Below, piece by piece: positions 5,430 through 7,643 of a DNA stretch of 7,643 nt (its first letter is position 1; each line of letters opens with the position of its first letter). The stretch is from Clostridiaceae bacterium. GTDB taxonomy: Bacteria > Bacillota > Clostridia > Monoglobales > Firm-18. Location of the stretch: contig JAAZFB010000419.1 of the NCBI GenBank assembly GCA_012511915.1, positions 1 to 7,643 of the forward strand. The letters are read 5' to 3'. Below the pieces are notes generated by a model. It saw nothing but the letters and a program-made list of their open reading frames with translations. It was not told the DNA's origin and did not search any database. Made by a program: the position numbers and the translations under genes.

Positions 5430-5857
5430 TCTTTGACCTCCTTCATGTTTTTTAGTTCAGGCAGAAGCATTTCAGATTTCTTGATTGTTTTAAGCATCAA
5501 CAGGTGGATGCTTACCCCGAGGCCGACTAAAATCAGAAAAATCCTTACATGCCAATGTCCAATTAGTATCATTGATGCTATAAGAGTGATCCACAAGAAA
5601 ATAATTGAAAACACTTTCGTGCTTTTGGGGACAGCTTTGTAAGTAATGTAATTTAATATATAAGCACCTATAATTTTTCGGGTCATCAGCCATTGGTATA
5701 GCCTTTGTGAGCTTCTCAGATAGCAAAATGATGCGAGAAGAAGAAATGGCGTTGTTGGCAGCACCGGCAAAAACAAGCCCGTTATGCCTAGAACCAGGGA
5801 AATGGTGCCAATGATGATTAACAGGCACTTTTTTATTTTATCAACAATTGGGCTCAT
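5426..5857 (-). CDS. DUF454 (YbaN-type) small inner-membrane protein
   Basis: A 143-residue membrane protein. The N-terminal part (residues about 10-47) is a long hydrophobic hairpin containing 'GLFLPVLPTTPFLLLASFCY', the hallmark of the DUF454/YbaN family. A middle basic segment is followed by two more hydrophobic stretches near residues 82-100 and 104-125 and a charged tail. The biochemical role of the family is not established. In this operon it is the only membrane protein, sitting between a DsrE-type gene and the double-rubredoxin gene. Its ATG lies 8 nt after the DsrE stop and I see no good ribosome binding site, so it probably depends on coupling to the upstream gene. Its last codons contain the AGGAGG used by the next gene. 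Confidence 0.85.
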   Translation of the reverse strand: MSPIVDKIKKCLLIIIGTISLVLGITGLFLPVLPTTPFLLLASFCYLRSSQRLYQWLMTRKIIGAYILNYITYKAVPKSTKVFSIIFLWITLIASMILIGHWHVRIFLILVGLGVSIHLLMLKTIKKSEMLLPELKNMKEVKE

Positions 5858-5865
5858 GCAAATTA

Positions 5866-6186
5866 CTAGAATGTTACCATTTTGTCAGCCCATTCAACTA
5901 CTTTAAGACAGTCTATCATGGTGGATAACGAACAAACATCGCTGCCGTCCATATTTCTTGATTTTAGGCAAGTTCCACAAGCAAGTATTTCTCCGCCAAC
6001 TTCATGAAACGCTTCAACTTGATCGGCTACATCAAATTTCTCATGATGAAGATTTTCGATTTCAACCGCTTCTCCCATGAGAAAGACTTTCACTTCATGC
6101 CCGTTCTTTTTTGCAGTAACAGCAAAGCGCATCGCATTCCATGATTTTTCAAATTCTTTTGTCTCGATAATAATACCAAGTTTCAT
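5866..6186 (-). CDS. DsrE/DsrF-like small sulfur-relay-type protein
   Basis: A 106-residue cytoplasmic protein of the DsrE/TusD-like alpha/beta fold. It begins with a beta strand 'KLGIII', then a helix with 'SWNAMRFAVTA', the strand 'EVKVFLMGEAV', and a cysteine motif 'ILACGTCLKSR' followed by a third conserved-looking cysteine in 'DVCSLSTM'. The end 'WADKMVTF' is the usual closing strand. Proteins of this family carry or transfer persulfide sulfur; the two cysteines in ACGTC fit that chemistry, but no sulfur pathway genes are visible here. I chose the ATG at 6186 because GGAGG (6193-6197) lies 6 nt upstream. The in-frame ATG at 6204 has no ribosome binding site, and the six extra codons it would add cover that GGAGG. 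It is the first gene of the redox operon. Confidence 0.82.
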   Translation of the reverse strand: MKLGIIIETKEFEKSWNAMRFAVTAKKNGHEVKVFLMGEAVEIENLHHEKFDVADQVEAFHEVGGEILACGTCLKSRNMDGSDVCSLSTMIDCLKVVEWADKMVTF

Positions 6187-6219
6187 ATATAACCTCCGAC
6201 ACATTTATATCAAGTTTAT

Positions 6220-6254
6220 AGGTCTATTATAGAACCTATTATTAATAAATCCAA
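6220..6254 (-). promoter_or_regulatory. Candidate promoter and operator of the redox operon
   Basis: On the minus strand, TTGGAT (6249-6254) and a perfect TATAAT (6226-6231) are separated by 17 nt; the -35 is weak (3 of 6), which fits a regulated promoter. Two inverted repeats overlap it. TTATTAATAA (6239-6248) is a perfect 10-bp palindrome in the spacer. AGGT...ACCT (6220-6237) is an imperfect one around the -10, with an exact TCTATAATAGA core. A repressor binding here would block RNA polymerase. The spacer repeat matches a PerR box only partly, so I do not name the regulator. Transcription would start near 6219, leaving a leader of about 33 nt before the DsrE ATG. Confidence 0.5.
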
Positions 6255-6306
6255 CGTTTTTTTATGTTTCGCGTACTGATTAAAAATAACGCTAAGCTAA
6301 ACCCAA

Positions 6307-6355
6307 CAAGCATTAATATACATAGTGCTTGATTGATAATACCAACATTATTAAT
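6307..6355. repeat. Two weak inverted repeats between the ABC gene and the redox operon promoter
   Basis: CAAGCA (6307-6312) pairs with TGCTTG (6326-6331). ATTGATAA (6332-6339) pairs with TTATTAAT (6348-6355) with one G-T pair. Neither is followed by a T-run on the minus strand, where the ABC gene would need its terminator. The rest of the gap between 6255 and 6409 is AT-rich with a run of seven T at 6257-6263; I see no gene in it. Confidence 0.3.
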
Positions 6356-6409
6356 TGTCCTGTAGTTTCACTCAACTATGCGAAGATTGCACTGTACTTT
6401 TCATGATAT

Positions 6410-7643
6410 TTAAACACTAGTCCGGTTTTTTGCCTCAGATGTGGACCACTGTCTGTTATATAGTTCTTGATATAAGCTGCAATTATGCAGCAGCTCATCA
6501 TGTGTCCCATATCCTGCTATTTTTCCGTTTTCTAAGACAAGAGCTTTCTGCGCACGCCTTAATGTTGTGAATCTGTGGGCTACAATTATAACAGTTCTGT
6601 CTTTCATAAGGTTATCAAGCGCTTTTTGTATCATAACCTCCGTAGATGCATCCACACTAGATGTTGCTTCATCAAGGATCAGGATTGGACGGTCCGCGAG
6701 AACGGCACGCGCAAACGCGATTAGTTGACGTTGCCCCCCGGACAAATGACCGCCATCTTCGCCGACCTGCGTATCATAGCCCTGAGGCAGTTTTCTGATA
6801 AAATCGTCCGCGCAGGAAATGATTGCCGCTTGTTCTACATCGTCGTCGCTGGCTTCCAGCCTGCCGTATCTGATGTTTTCCCGAATGGTATCATCAAAAA
6901 GAAAAACCTCTTGCGGGACTAACATAACATTTTTGCGAATGTCCTGAATATCCATCTCACGAACGTCAACCCCGTCAATTCTGATTGCTCCGCTGTCAAT
7001 ATCGTAAAGTCTGGGAATGAGCCTGATTAAAGTGGATTTACCCGCTCCAGTCGGGCCGACAATTGCGGTGATTTGACCTTCCGGCAGTTTGAGATCGAAC
7101 CCATCTAAAATGTTTTTACCGTCTTCGTAAGCAAAATTGACCTGCTCGAAGGAGATTTCTCCCTTTAGCGGCGTATTCAATTTAACCGGTTGTTTGGGAG
7201 ATTTAATTTTAATCGGTATCTGAAAATATTTGTAGATTCTTTCTGCTGAAGCCGCGGCGTTCTGATAAACGCCATAAACCTGACTGATGTCCCGAAGCGG
7301 AACAAAAAACCGATTGGTGTAACTGATGAACGCCATAATCACACCTACTGTAACTGCATTCTCGCCGTTAATAATCATTAATCCGCCGAATAGAACAGTG
7401 AGAGCCGTACTTATAGCTGAAGTGAAAGACATGAACGGAAAAATCAGCGCCGTCGCACCCGCAGCCTTGATTTGCGCCTTAAATGCGTCCTTATTCAGCT
7501 TTTCAAATGAATTCTTGTTCTCTGATTCCTGCGACATTGCTTTTACTACGCGAATGCCGGCCAGGTTTTCTTCCACTCCTGCGTTCATCTTTCCCGAGAC
7601 CTCACGCACTGAGCCATATGCTTTACGCATAAACCTGCCAATA
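6410..7643 (-). CDS. ABC exporter half-transporter (membrane domain + ATPase), N-terminus cut by window
   Basis: The frame stays open to the window edge (I-G-R-F before the ATG at 7630), so this ATG is internal. Residues counted from it: 1-135 are the end of an exporter transmembrane domain ('ENLAGIRVVKA' coupling region, hydrophobic segments near 55-86 and 92-110). From about 158 on is a complete ATP-binding domain with Walker A G192-PTGAGKST, Q-loop Q240, signature LSGGQ at 296-300, Walker B 'ILILDE' at 316-321 with catalytic E321, D-loop SSVD and H352 in 'VAHRF'. All catalytic residues are intact. It is a type IV (MsbA/LmrA/BmrCD-like) exporter; such proteins move lipids, drugs or peptides, and the substrate cannot be told. 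Many clostridial members work as heterodimers encoded side by side, so a partner may lie just outside the window. It is separated by about 220 nt from the redox operon. Confidence 0.92.
   Translation of the reverse strand, partial: IGRFMRKAYGSVREVSGKMNAGVEENLAGIRVVKAMSQESENKNSFEKLNKDAFKAQIKAAGATALIFPFMSFTSAISTALTVLFGGLMIINGENAVTVGVIMAFISYTNRFFVPLRDISQVYGVYQNAAASAERIYKYFQIPIKIKSPKQPVKLNTPLKGEISFEQVNFAYEDGKNILDGFDLKLPEGQITAIVGPTGAGKSTLIRLIPRLYDIDSGAIRIDGVDVREMDIQDIRKNVMLVPQEVFLFDDTIRENIRYGRLEASDDDVEQAAIISCADDFIRKLPQGYDTQVGEDGGHLSGGQRQLIAFARAVLADRPILILDEATSSVDASTEVMIQKALDNLMKDRTVIIVAHRFTTLRRAQKALVLENGKIAGYGTHDELLHNCSLYQELYNRQWSTSEAKNRTSV

Noticed and set aside
6187..6204. DsrE-type protein starting at ATG 6204
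   Set aside because: The GGAGG at 6193-6197 lies inside these six codons and points to ATG 6186; there is no ribosome binding site before 6204.
6226..6248. Definite PerR or Fur box at the redox operon promoter
   Set aside because: The best alignment to the PerR consensus matches only about 8 of 14 defined positions, so the regulator cannot be named.
1..7643. CRISPR array, rRNA/tRNA gene or complete insertion sequence
   Set aside because: I saw no regularly spaced direct repeats, no RNA gene consensus, and no transposase or paired terminal inverted repeats around a gene.

Overview
The window looks like chromosomal DNA of an anaerobic Gram-positive bacterium, most likely a clostridial Firmicute. 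This rests on strong AGGAGG-type ribosome binding sites before most genes, moderate-to-low GC, and an oxygen/peroxide-defence cluster built from rubredoxin, rubrerythrin and ferritin-like modules. No species can be named from sequence alone.

Left block (plus strand, 1-2831): three genes run in one direction. They are the C-terminal part of a TraB/PrgY-type membrane protein (cut by the window edge), a ZIP-family metal transporter, and a complete S-adenosylmethionine synthetase (metK). Gaps are 43 and 19 nt, so they are probably co-transcribed from a promoter outside the window. No riboswitch-sized leader precedes metK.

Middle (2832-3241): about 410 nt with no confident gene. It holds a compact candidate transcription unit: a promoter-like pair, a hairpin starting about where transcription would begin, a good ribosome binding site, a 47-codon ORF of unknown nature, and a strong 35-nt hairpin over the ORF stop. 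It may be a small structured RNA, a leader-type unit or a remnant of a small mobile element. The last hairpin also lies between the two convergent gene blocks.

Central block (minus strand, 6254 down to 3242): a tight five-gene operon. In transcription order: a DsrE-family small protein; a DUF454/YbaN-type membrane protein; a protein with a rubredoxin domain at each end and an unrecognised helical middle; a 391-residue protein in which a two-cluster ferredoxin is fused in frame to a rubrerythrin that itself carries a rubredoxin domain at each end; and a short ferritin-like protein resembling the encapsulin-associated half-ferritins. Junctions are GTGA and TAATG overlaps or short gaps. A promoter candidate with a perfect TATAAT box and overlapping inverted repeats lies upstream of the DsrE gene. 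The likely joint task is moving electrons from low-potential carriers through rubredoxins to a diiron peroxidase, with an iron-oxidising ferritin-like partner.

The most unusual item is the ferredoxin-rubrerythrin fusion. The rubrerythrin part keeps its own ribosome binding site and ATG inside the long reading frame, so the locus could make both a 391-residue fusion and a 220-residue rubrerythrin.

Right edge (minus strand, 6410-7643): the C-terminal two-thirds or so of an ABC exporter half-transporter (membrane domain plus ATPase), cut by the window edge. It is separated from the redox operon by about 220 nt.
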